From positions 1 to 55,938 of the forward strand of contig BDDC01000241.1 of NCBI GenBank assembly GCA_001662425.1: 55,938 nucleotides of DNA, read 5' to 3'. The notes under the pieces were generated by a model. The model saw nothing but the letters and a program-made list of their open reading frames with translations. It did not search any database and was not told the DNA's origin. Source of the DNA: Chlamydomonas sphaeroides (lineage: Eukaryota; Chlorophyta; Chlorophyceae; Chlamydomonadales; Chlamydomonadaceae). The position numbers and the translations under genes are program-made. Every line of letters starts with the position of its first letter. Positions within the stretch are counted from its first letter, which is position 1. Below are positions 44,301-53,600 of the stretch, one piece after another.

Positions 44301-46905
44301 TTGTCCCACGCCTTGTGCGCAGCAGCGCGCTCCGCCGCGCTGATCACAAAGTGACGCAGCCAGGGCGCCACCAGCCGCAGCCGCTGACGCAGCTGCAGCG
44401 GCCGTGACAGCGGCGGCGGCGACGGCGCCGCCGGGCTTGGCTCGGCCGCAACAGGTGCGGGAGTGGTGGCGCCGGAAGCGGCGGCTCCGCTGCGTCTGCC
44501 GACCGCCGTCGCGGCGGCGGAGGACCGCGCGAAAGGCGATGGCGGCGGCGACGCCGCCGCCAGGCCGCCGCCTGACGCCACGGCGGCGACCGCAGCGGCT
44601 GCGAGGTGGTCGTACGACCCGTACGACATGCGGGACAGTCCGCCACCGAGCGTGGTACGGAGCTGCGGGTGGTGCGGGTGCTGCAAGGTGTGCCCGACCG
44701 ACACCGCGACGGCGCCGCCGCCGCCGCCGCCGCCTCCAGGAAGCTGCGCGGCGCTGGTGCTGGGCCGCAGCCCGCCCAGTGACGCGTGCCGCGAGTGGCG
44801 GCCGTGCGCCGCCACCGCCGCCGCCGTGTGCTGCTGCAGCATGGCCGCCAGCTGGTGCGGCAGCAGCGGCGGCTGGTCGGCGGCGGCGGCGATCGCTGCC
44901 GCCGCCGCGTTGGCCGCCGCCGCGGCCGCCGCCGATGCGGCCTGCAGGTGCGCGGCGTCCACCGACATGCTCTCCCGAGCAAGCCCCGGCCCCGGTCGGC
45001 TGCCGCGCGGCGCGGCCCGTTCCCCCGGCTCCGTTGCAGCCCGGGCCCCAGCCACGCCAGGCGCCAGCCCCGCCGCCGCCAGCCCCGGTGCCAGCCCGGG
45101 CCCTGGCCCCGGAGCCGACACCTCCGCCGCCAGCTGCCCGCCGCCCAGCCCCGTCAGCCAAGCCAACGGCCCGCTGGCGGCGCGGCTAGGGCCCTCGCTG
45201 CCGCTGGCGCTGCGCGTCTGGCGGGTGCGGCGGCGCGCCGTGGCCAGGGCGGCTGCGGCGGGGTCCTGTTGCTGCTGCTGGTAGCGCTGCGCCCCGGCTG
45301 CGTCCAGGCACAGCATGTAAGCCACACGCAGCTCGGCGTAGCTCTGGGGAGGAGGGCGCCGAGGAGGGCAGGGGGCGCAGGCAGCGTGGCACATGGCATC
45401 GCGGGGGGTGTTGAGCGCCTCCTACCGGTACGCCTACAGGGCAGTGCAGCCAGCCACACCGCCACCAACCGCTCGTCCAACTGCCATCGACATGCAAGGC
45501 TGCCGTACGGTGCCGTACGGTGCCGTACCTGGCAGTGCACCAGCGCCACCCAGCAGCAGTAGGCCACCATGGCCACCGCCGCGCCCGCGGGCAGCCACAG
45601 GATGGCGTGGCCGGGAGGCAGGTTGGATATGGTGGTGCGGCTCAGCTCGGCCACATTGGTGCCGTGCTGCAGCCGGTGGGTCACGACCTGGGGGCCGGGG
45701 AGGAGCAGGAAGAAGCGGCGAGAGAGGGAGGGCAAGGCTGGGCAGGGGCCACGCGGCGGCTGGGGCTGCAGTGGCACGGCGCGAGGCACGGGGCGAGCGG
45801 AGAGGCACGCCGGCTTGGCCCGGACCCCAGCATTCCAGCCGTCGCAGACTCCGACCCACATCATCGAAGACCCGATAAACGGGCAGCACTGCGGGCGGGC
45901 CAGGGCAGGGGCGGGGGCCAGCGAGGGCGACGAGCGCTCATGTCAGTGTGCGCGCACCGCGCCGAGCGCCCCGCCGCCGCGGCAAAGGCCGGGCCAAGCG
46001 GCCGCCCTCCCCCGCCTTGACGTGCCAGCCTGCCAGCAGCCCCCGAACTCCTCACGTATGGTCAGGCTGAACAGGGTGAGCACGGAGAATATCTGGAGGC
46101 CCATCAGGATGGTCCGATTGAGCAGCTGCGGCCGGAGGGGAGCGGCGTGGCGCCGCCAGGTGGGGGCAGTCAGCAACGGGGCAGCTGGGACCACCCACCA
46201 GGGCTCAGATTGCCCTTCCACAAGGTATTTCGCGCATGCCGAAGGCGAGCGCCCTACACCCAAACATGCCTGTCCCATGCAACATCCGAGCTGCCCCAGC
46301 TGCTGCCGGCCCTGCAGGGCCGTGGCCTAGTGCTCCGCCCTCGTGGCCGCGCCGCCACCCCGGGGGCGCACCAGCGCGTCCAGGCCGGCTGTGCGCACAA
46401 TGTCGGCGTCCGACAGGCACAGCACCGCGGAGGCCCAGGACCAGGCCTGCTGCAGGCCGCCCAGCATCAGAGCGGGGGGCTGCAGGAACAGGTCCATCAG
46501 CTCCTGTAGGGTGGCGGGAGAGAGTGGAGGGGAGGGACGGTGGGGTCGTGGGCGCAGGTCCCCATGGGCGGTGGCGAGGGCTGAATTGGGGCTACAGAGT
46601 TCAGTGTTTCAGGTCTGGCGAAACCCGAACCCTTGCATGTTGGGGGAGCCTGAAGCCGTGATGCTAGCAGTGCTAGCGGTAGAACAGCCCGGGGGTGGCG
46701 TTGCCGTGAGCAGCTGTTGACCCTAACTGTTGACCCTCGTGCCGCTTACCCGGCGGCGTTGATAGACACCGCCGACGCCGCGAAGCGTTCCTCGCGCCAG
46801 GATGAACGCCAGTAGGGACACAAGCCCCAGCGTGAGGTTAAGCAGCGCCGATGTCCTGATTTGCGAGTCGCTGACGACAAACGGAAACGAAAAGTCGTCC
46901 CCCAT
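35363..46905 (-). CDS. OSCA/CSC1/TMEM63-type mechanosensitive cation channel with giant loop
   Basis: Twenty-five exons: 46905-46750, 46503-46372, 46125-46056, 45888-45860, 45687-45529, 45343-44273, 44040-42919, 42657-41569, 41394-41041, 40925-40810, 40569-40538, 40370-40272, 40084-39997, 39325-39203, 39014-38961, 38760-38688, 38483-38450, 38164-38076, 37864-37812, 37610-37535, 37249-37117, 36824-36721, 36219-36136, 35974-35861 and 35491-35363. They total 5583 nt (1860 residues), all phases fitting. Family marks: the first helix with SALLNLTLGLVSLLAFILA, then TAGLDAL, HHYAVLVRDVV, AYIALFATQRDAAAAAQ, APPPDSVYWPALW, FPIGALTGALANLPVA, LLTGVLPALLSLSWSAWVLP, ASNFFLHYILTKGLYSNWLR, VGLAYVVTAPLIAPIVLLFF, ITWRYAVVYIYERQYESGG and FPVVFQHLVACLLISEVFTG. 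These channels open on membrane tension or hyperosmotic stress. Residues about 183-1390, the loop between helices 2 and 3, hold Ala/Gly/Ser/Pro runs. Exon 4 and the exon 15 donor are least certain. Confidence 0.88.
36961..37008. repeat. 10-bp tandem repeat in an OSCA-gene intron
   Basis: CTACCGGGGG is repeated about five times with one CTAGCGGGGG variant, in the intron between exons 21 and 22. Confidence 0.85.
37337..37367 (-). repeat. Exon-21 echo inside the upstream intron of the OSCA-type gene
   Basis: On the minus strand, about 31 bases read TFVVGLAYVVS in frame and match the first 31 bases of exon 21 (TLMVGLAYVVT, from 37249) at 26 of 31 positions. The copy lies about 90 nt upstream of the exon. 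It is preceded by CCGG rather than AG, so it lacks an obvious acceptor. Confidence 0.7.
39942..40003 (-). repeat. Echo of the exon-13 end downstream of its donor
   Basis: The end of exon 13 plus its donor region reads AAGCTCTACTGGTGGGC on the minus strand. The words AAGCTCTACTGGCGGGT recur about 50 nt further into the intron, with GC replacing the donor GT. Confidence 0.6.
41570..45343 (-). repeat. Low-complexity triplet-rich coding region of the OSCA-type gene
   Basis: Exons 6-8 are dominated by GCC/GGC/AGC triplet runs (long Ala, Gly, Ser, Pro, Gln and Arg tracts) with short conserved islands such as NAHHYAVLVRDVV and YYGQLFPESFQRLVPVCNHR. The frame stays open in one direction over all three exons. 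The 261-nt intron 42918-42658 is a multiple of three and has no stop in frame. Confidence 0.75.
45502..45529. repeat. GCCGTACGGT triplicate at the exon-5 donor of the OSCA-type gene
   Basis: Three 10-bp units containing the palindromic core CCGTACGG or a variant lie directly at the 5-prime splice site after the codons HCQ (minus strand). The donor GTACGG is itself part of the last unit. Confidence 0.7.
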
Positions 46906-48143
46906 TGTGGATCGGCGTGAGTATGCAGGCGCAGCGGCCGCCTTTTTAATGGCACTTCAGCAGACCCTGTAAGCGCATGCCACCGCGGACGCAACCTGCG
47001 GGCTGCGCCGCGGACACAAGGCTGCAGGAAGCGGCGCTCTGCGCATTTCTTTCTTACATGCAAGTTCAGTGCAGTGAAGCGCAGTGTTGCAGTGTATTCC
47101 TGTTCGTCTGCTGCTTCCTCGGAAAGTCGAAATCCGCCAAAACCCGGCACGGCTCCGCAGCCCCGACCTTCCACGCCTGCTGTCATAACAATTCTGGCGC
47201 GTCAGGCAACCAACTTCAGCTATGACATGGCGACAACATGGTCATGAAACAGATTCGGTCACGTTGAGGCGCGAAGATATGGGAATGGGTGGGGAGCATC
47301 TTGCCGGCTTTCAAGAGGATGCCGGCTGGTCATGCGCAACCTTCGTTGTCTCCCCCGCATGACTGGCAATATACCCGCAGTCCATGAACCACCCACGCTG
47401 ATACAGTTGAGAGCTCTGGGCTGCTCCCTGTAGGGAGGGAGCTTCATGGAAGTGACGAGGACTCCAGAGCGCGTGAAAGGGGTGTGTGGATTGGGCAAGG
47501 TGGCTCCATCCTGCCTTCGTTCGCGTTTCTCGATTTTTTGAAGCTCGCCATGCAAAGAGTGTTGACGTTTACTGGGTGCCCCATGCAGCAATCCGGGGCA
47601 ACGTCACGTGACGGTGAACCGTAGGGCTGTCCGTTCCAGAACCGACAACGCAAAGCTAGGTGTCACCCGTCAAAATGTGTCTTTGGCACAGCACGGTCTG
47701 TACCTGGGACGCATCCCTGGTGCCAGGAATCCGGTCAGTTACTCGCGCAGCTCGCGGATTGCACTCCTGCCATCTCGAGTATAACCTTTTACGCACACTC
47801 GGTAACAAATACATTTTGCCAATTCCGTACTGTGTCGTGACGTAGGGCCAGGTGCTCATGTGGCCTCACTCAGGAGATGCTGATAACCAAGAGTGACATT
47901 GCTAGAGTGTTACATGGTCCTGAGAGAGTCAGAATGAGAAAGAATACCGCCATGCCGGTTAGGCACGCTGGGCGGGCTACGTCCTATGCGGCAGCACGAA
48001 CAGCGTACGCCGGGGAGGTGTCTCCCGCGTCATCAGTTACCGGCATGAATGGCTATGACCCATATCACAGGGATCTAGAGGTTGCTATTACCATGTGCTC
48101 ACGCCACCATTACGCTAATTTCACCCTGCAGCACCCTGCCGGC
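46906..48143. other. Interval between four-helix protein end and OSCA-type gene start
   Basis: About 1.2 kb with lower GC than the genes. It contains the OSCA-type promoter and leader on the left and the 3-prime UTR of the next gene on the right. A short hairpin-like word GCTCCCTGTAGGGAGGGAGC occurs near 47430. Open frames at 47259-47653 have no recognisable domain. Confidence 0.45.
47910..47914 (-). terminator. TGTAA poly(A) signal of the four-helix membrane protein gene
   Basis: TGTAA on the minus strand, 230 nt after the stop codon at 48144. Confidence 0.6.
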
Positions 48144-49185
48144 CTAAACGGCGGCGGCCTTCTCGGCCACGGGCGCAGGTGCCTCCACCTCCGACATGCC
48201 CAGGGCGATGACCAGCATGCAGTTGACGGTGGCGGTCATGATGGAGCCGGCGATCATGGTGCGCACGCGGTGCTTGAGCTGGTCGGTGGACGACTCGGTG
48301 ACCGAGTCCATGGACAGGAAAGTGTCGGTCATCTGCGAGCAGGGTAGGATGCGAGGGGAGATATGTAACGTCAAGGGCGTCGGGGGCCAGCGGCGCAGCT
48401 ACCGTGCGATGAGCCATTTGGGTCGGATAGGGCTGACGGCAACTACGCGGGTCAGACCGAACCGATGCCCAGTGGACAATAGCGCTGCTATACCGGGCGG
48501 GGCGCTATGATAGCGTCAGCTGCACGCACCTGGATGTAGAGAAGGGTGCAGATGCAAATCAGGCCCAAGAAGGAGAAGCGGGTCTTGGTCAGCATGCCGC
48601 CGGCAGCAGCGACGCCGAGGCCGATGATCGCGGCGAACTCGACGCAAACAATGAACCTAAACGGCAGGCGGGAAATAGGGCGCGCGGACGAGACTCGTCA
48701 GGCGGTCGCGGTGCGTGGTGGGAGCGGGGCTGCAATCGGCTGCCGAGTGACACGAGGCGGCACGGCAGCAGCACAGCGCGCGAGCCTTATGCCATCCACG
48801 TGCCGAAGGCCACTCACCAGTAGTAGCGGAAGAGCTCCATGCAGGGCAGGCCCCATGAGAAACCGTTGATGCCAACGAGGACATCGCTCCAGCCGGGCAC
48901 GCACTTGTCCTGGATGGACGCAATGCCCGCAAGGCTCACAGCCCTGGGTGTGGGAGGGCGGAGGGGAAGACGCTCAGAAGAGGACAGCTGGGGTAACAGA
49001 AACACGCATCGCGATGGTGATGCACAGATGTTACGCGTTGTGACTCGTCAGCAGGATGAGCTGAGCAGCACTGGGTGAAGTTGCCGCGCAAGCGCGTGCG
49101 TTGGCATCCGACTCGGACGGGCTACTGCGCACCAGGTACAGAAGACGAGGGCCGTCAGGCCGAGGATGACGGTGTTCGAGGCCAT
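48144..49185 (-). CDS. Four-helix membrane protein of unknown function
   Basis: Four exons: 49185-49133, 48943-48818, 48656-48530 and 48332-48144. They total 495 nt (164 residues), in phase, each intron with clear GT-AG borders. The protein starts MASNTVILGLTALVFCTWAV and has four hydrophobic segments: about residues 5-23, 57-80 (FRYYWFIVCVEFAAIIGLGV), 88-101 (FSFLGLICICTLLYIQ) and 129-148 (AGSIMTATVNCMLVIALG). Between the first two helices lies a short loop, SIQDKCVPGWSDVLVGINGF. The C-terminal tail is EVEAPAPVAEKAAAV. The tetraspan-like layout and even composition differ from the low-complexity shadows, and a TGTAA signal follows, so I take it as real. I do not recognise the family. Its neighbour on the left is the OSCA-type gene and on the right glucosidase I, both on the same strand; nothing links them functionally. 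Confidence 0.8.
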
Positions 49186-50653
49186 GTCTGCATGCGAGAA
49201 GGGCAGCAAGCGGCGTTCAGCACAAACCGCGACTTTACTCGGAAACTTTCCCGAAAGTCCGGTGAGCACCGATGGACACCGCGACCAAGGCGAGCGGTCG
49301 CGAAAGCTGCTATCGATTGCAGTCGCTCGTTGCCTGGTGGGTTTCGGATTGGTACCGTGACGCGCGACGCGCGGCGACATACCTATTGCAGCGTTGACCA
49401 GTTCCTGCTGTTGTCGAGCTTGGTATTCAAGGTGTGCGGACTTGCTTATAGGTGTAGGGGTCGCGTTATGGCTTCTGGGTGTGACGAAATTAGCTTATAT
49501 GGCGCAGCGACCCGCCCATTCCGTACCGCCGCATCTGCATGCAGCTTCCAAACTTTGAAATCGTCCAGCTGGCGGCTGCGGCGCTGCGACAACGCTGCTA
49601 TCGCACCAAGTAGTTGCGTCTACTCCGCTGTCGACTACAGCTGTCGCGAGGTACCTGCGACAGCCGGCAGTCACACATGCGGCATGCTTGCCTTCGCAAC
49701 ATACTCTGTTCACATCAAGGCGCACGCACAGGAGCCCTGGCACGACAGCCTGCGCGATGCGCTGTTCCGATGGCCACCTGCCAGCCGCCCCTCGCGGTCG
49801 CCCCTTTCCTCCCCTGAAGGCTCCAGTATGTCAGGCCCGGTCAACGGTCATGCCCATGAGCAAGCGAGCGTTGGCCCGCTGTGCCCCTAGCTTAGCTACA
49901 ATGCGGCCGCATGGGGGGCCAGGCCCGGTGGCGCTTGGTGCGTGCAGCCCCCTGCGGCCCCGTCCCACGCCGGCTTCCATGTTCCAGGTTCGCACCAGGC
50001 TTGGTGCTGCTGAAGCTACCGGGAGCTGGCGGGAGCTGGCCGGCCCAGAAAGGCCAGGGTCGCCCCGGTGGCTTTCACCTGTACCGCTTCCCTCCTACAG
50101 CGGGATGCGGTAGGGGAGCAGAAGGCTCCAGGGGCTGGGGCCAGGAGGTAGCCCGGGGTCCACGGTCCGCGCCGACCCACATCCCGACCCATGACTGCAA
50201 ACGCCTGGAGCTGTGCAGTCGCGGGTGCCGTCCGCCCTGGGGACGCCCCCCCCTTATCGTGACGCGTAGCCCAACGGTAGCCGCAGGGAGGGGCCTGGGC
50301 ACAAGGGTGGCTGGGCCCAGCGCACCGCCGATGCGCAGTTGCAGGGAGCCGGGCTGCCCAGCCCCCGGCCGTGGCCCTACCAACGGCATACACATCCGGC
50401 GCAGAGGCATGCCGGCATCATCCGGGGCTCACTTGCTCGACAGCGTTCGGCGACGGCCAAGCGCTAGCACACACGCACACATGGATTCCTATTTCAGAAC
50501 ACACACCCGTAACCGCACCGCCGCCCCGCTCACACCGCGGCCGCACGCCCCCCTTGCGCCCTGCGCCCCGCGGCCCTGGCCCCGCCCGCCGCCCCACCCT
50601 ATCCCCCACGTGCCTACATTGCCCCCACGGCCCCCTCTCCTGCCCCTCCTCGC
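49186..50653. other. Interval between glucosidase I end and four-helix protein start
   Basis: Nearly 1.5 kb holding the 3-prime UTR of glucosidase I and the promoter of the four-helix protein. The left half (about 49190-49700) is lower in GC, as expected near a promoter. The open frame at 49911-50759 on the plus strand is antisense to the last glucosidase exon and shows no domain. No TGTAA seen on the minus strand. Confidence 0.45.
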
Positions 50654-53600
50654 TCAGTACTCCTGCGCCGCTATGAGCGTCACCAGCGCCGTCCAGCCCG
50701 TGAACGGGTGGCTGCTGGTGCCGCGCCCGCTCTCGTCGTCGTACTGCTCGTACAGGTAGCCCTGCCGCCCGTAGCCGCCCACCAGCGTGTCCAGCAGCCG
50801 CCGCCGCAGCTCGTCGTGCGCGGCCGCCGCCACGGGGCCAACCTGCGGCAGGGGGCCGACGTCACATGTACACCACGTACTCGAGTGAATGCTATGTACG
50901 GTACACCCTGCGCGATGCGCCCTGCGACACATGCACAAGGCGCGGCGTTGTGGGCTTGCAGCGAGGGGTCCACATGCCAAGCAGGGCGTGTGCGGAGAGC
51001 GCGCGCACGCCGGCAAGGTGTGCAGTGCACCAGTCGTGCGCCACCGGCAGGGCGCTGGCGACGCGGGGTGCAGTAGCGGGGTGCGGGGCGCTGGTGGGCG
51101 GCGCTGCAGCCGGCGGCGGTGGGCCGCGCCAGTGCGTCCGCGGCGTGGCAGCTGCTCGTGTGCGGTGCCCCACCTCGCCCCCTTGCGCCGCGTAGTGGCT
51201 CAGCGCGCGGAGCACCAGGTAGTTGATGTTGACCCAGATCTGGGGGGGGGGGAGGGGCGCGTGTTCGAATACAGGAAGCCACTGCGGGCTCCGGCGCTGC
51301 CCGGCCTTGGCCCCCGCGCACCTGGCCCCTCCAGTAGGGCGGGTCGTGCAGCGTGTTGCGCTTCTTGTACAGCGAGGCGCTGGCCGCCAGCGAGCGCAGC
51401 CCGTGCGGGCTCCACAGCAGGCGGCTGTCCTTGAGCAGCGCCAGCTGCTGCAGCGTCAGCGCCTCACCCTGGGGGCCGGGTGTGCCTGCGGCGGGCGGGA
51501 GGAGCAGCAGGGGCAGCGCTCGGCGGGGCGGCGGGGCGAGGCCGGGGCGCATCAGAGGAGGCGCGGCGGTGCGTCCTGCGGGAGCCCTCTGGGGGCACCA
51601 GGCTGCAGGACCCCGGGTGAGCCCAGGGCGCGGTGCTGGCCCAGGGCGCTGGGCAGCGGGAGGGCTGGCGTGCTGTGACACCGGTACATAGGCGGCGGGG
51701 CTGTGCCTTGGGCAGGCTGCCAGGCGCTCGCGTTTCCCATCATCCCCGAGGGGTTATTTCTTTGCCCGCCCGCCCGCCCGCCGCCGCACCTCCCGCCGGC
51801 AGCAGCCGCATGATGAGCGGGAAGAGCGAGACGTAGCCGTACTGCGGCACGAAGCCCGGCTGCGGCAGGCTGCGGGCCACGCGCTCCGACACCTCCACCT
51901 GGGGGCCGGGCGTGTGTGGGGTTTGGGGGTCGGGGGTGGGTACCGAGAGCGTCAGGGACCAGTTTGCAATCCTTCTCAGGGCTGGGGGTGGGGGCGGGGC
52001 GATTGGCAGCAGAGGGGCAGGAGGTTCGCCGCATGTGGACGGGCCAGGGGGTACGAGGCGGGCACTGCCGGCGGGCACTGCCGGCCCGGCTCGTGCCTGG
52101 GCTGCGCAGTGGCGCGACGACGAGAGCGGCCCCGAGCTGCCCAAGCTGGCCGAGCTGCCCCAGCAGCGGGCCGCACCTGCTGCGGCGGCTGGCCTGGGGC
52201 GCCCGGCTGGACCACGACCTGGAAGCAGGGGGCAGCGGGCAAAGGGAGGGGGCAGTGCGAGGAGGTGGGGTTGGGGCAAGGGGGTCGGGCGAGCAGGTGG
52301 GGTGGGGGCGTGGGCCTGGGACACGGGGAGCACGGTGCGGGAGGCTGGCATGTGAGGAGAAGAAAGTCCCTGGCCGGGCCCCACACCGCATGATGCTGCT
52401 TGCTGACATCACCACCCCGTTCCAGTCAGCTTACGGTGACTTGAAACGGCGTGAGGCCCGGCCCCACGCTGCCGGTGAGCGCCGCGTCCTCGTTAGCGGC
52501 ACCAACATCAAACTCCAACACTACATGGTGCACGTTACTTGCACACACGTATCTACACACCACCACGCCCCACCTTGGTGGTGAGGGCGACATCCTCAGT
52601 GTGCAGTCCCCAGTCGGCGAAGGCGCCCTTGGCCTCGTCCCAGTGCAGCGCCGTGAGGCCCGCCAGGTCGGACAGCGCAGCCGCCGAGGCCCGGTAGCGG
52701 CCCACGGAGGCGGGCGGCAGGCCCAGCGAGGAACCGATGTCGTACATGGCCTGCACGTGTGCCGTACAGGGAGTATGTCGGGTTGCGGTGAGCGCAGTTA
52801 GGCTTCACTCGTGCCCCCAACCACACCGCTCTTGCCGTCCCGCACCCCCGTCCACCACACGTCTTCACCTCCCTTTCCCCCGGTTCCCTCCCCTCCCAAC
52901 CCCTTCCTTCTCCCTCCTCCCCCACACCTGCGACGCCAGCGCCATCCAGCAGCGCAGGTCCAGGTGCCGCTCGCTGGCGTCCGGGTGGCTGGCCCGCGGG
53001 TAGTCGTCCAGGCCGCTGGTGAGGGTCTTGGGGTTGAGCTCGGAGGAGGCCAGCGGGTCGCGGCCGTGCCACCTGGAGCCCACGGGGGGAGGAGGAGGAG
53101 GAGGGGCACCATGCGGCATTGAAGCCAGGGAGCGTGGCCCTGTCCGCGCATCGCCGGTGCTGTCTCCTCGTCGTGTTCCTAGCGCCCATTCGGCCCCAAT
53201 CACCACGGCGGTCCCCTCCTGCCCTCACCGGAAGCTGGTGGGCAGCTGCCCCGCCTGGGTGCTGTTGAACCAGCCGTACCAGACCTCCAGCCGGGGCCAG
53301 GCGCGGCGCAGGAAGGCCGACACGCGCGCCAGCTCGGCGGGGTCCACGGAGCTGGAGCCGGAGCGGGCTGCGGAGCGGGCACCATGGGGGCGCGGAGAGA
53401 TAACGAGGCTTTGCACCCCTTTGGCCCCGCACACACCGCAATGCGGTACATAACACCATAACATCATACATGATATACAGAATCAAAACACAGTCATGTG
53501 GCTAGCCTCTGACGCCTCACCAGCCACCAGCTGGTCGGCCATCTTGGCGATGGCTAGGAAGAGCGAGGGCGGGTTGGCGTGGCTGGGGTCCTGCACCACA

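Noticed and set aside
47259..47653. Overlapping minus-strand frames between the OSCA-type gene and the four-helix protein gene
   Set aside because: Short, mutually overlapping, no hydrophobic pattern or motif, and no splice partners found.
49911..50759. 282-codon plus-strand frame
   Set aside because: Pro/Arg-rich and antisense to the last glucosidase I exon.
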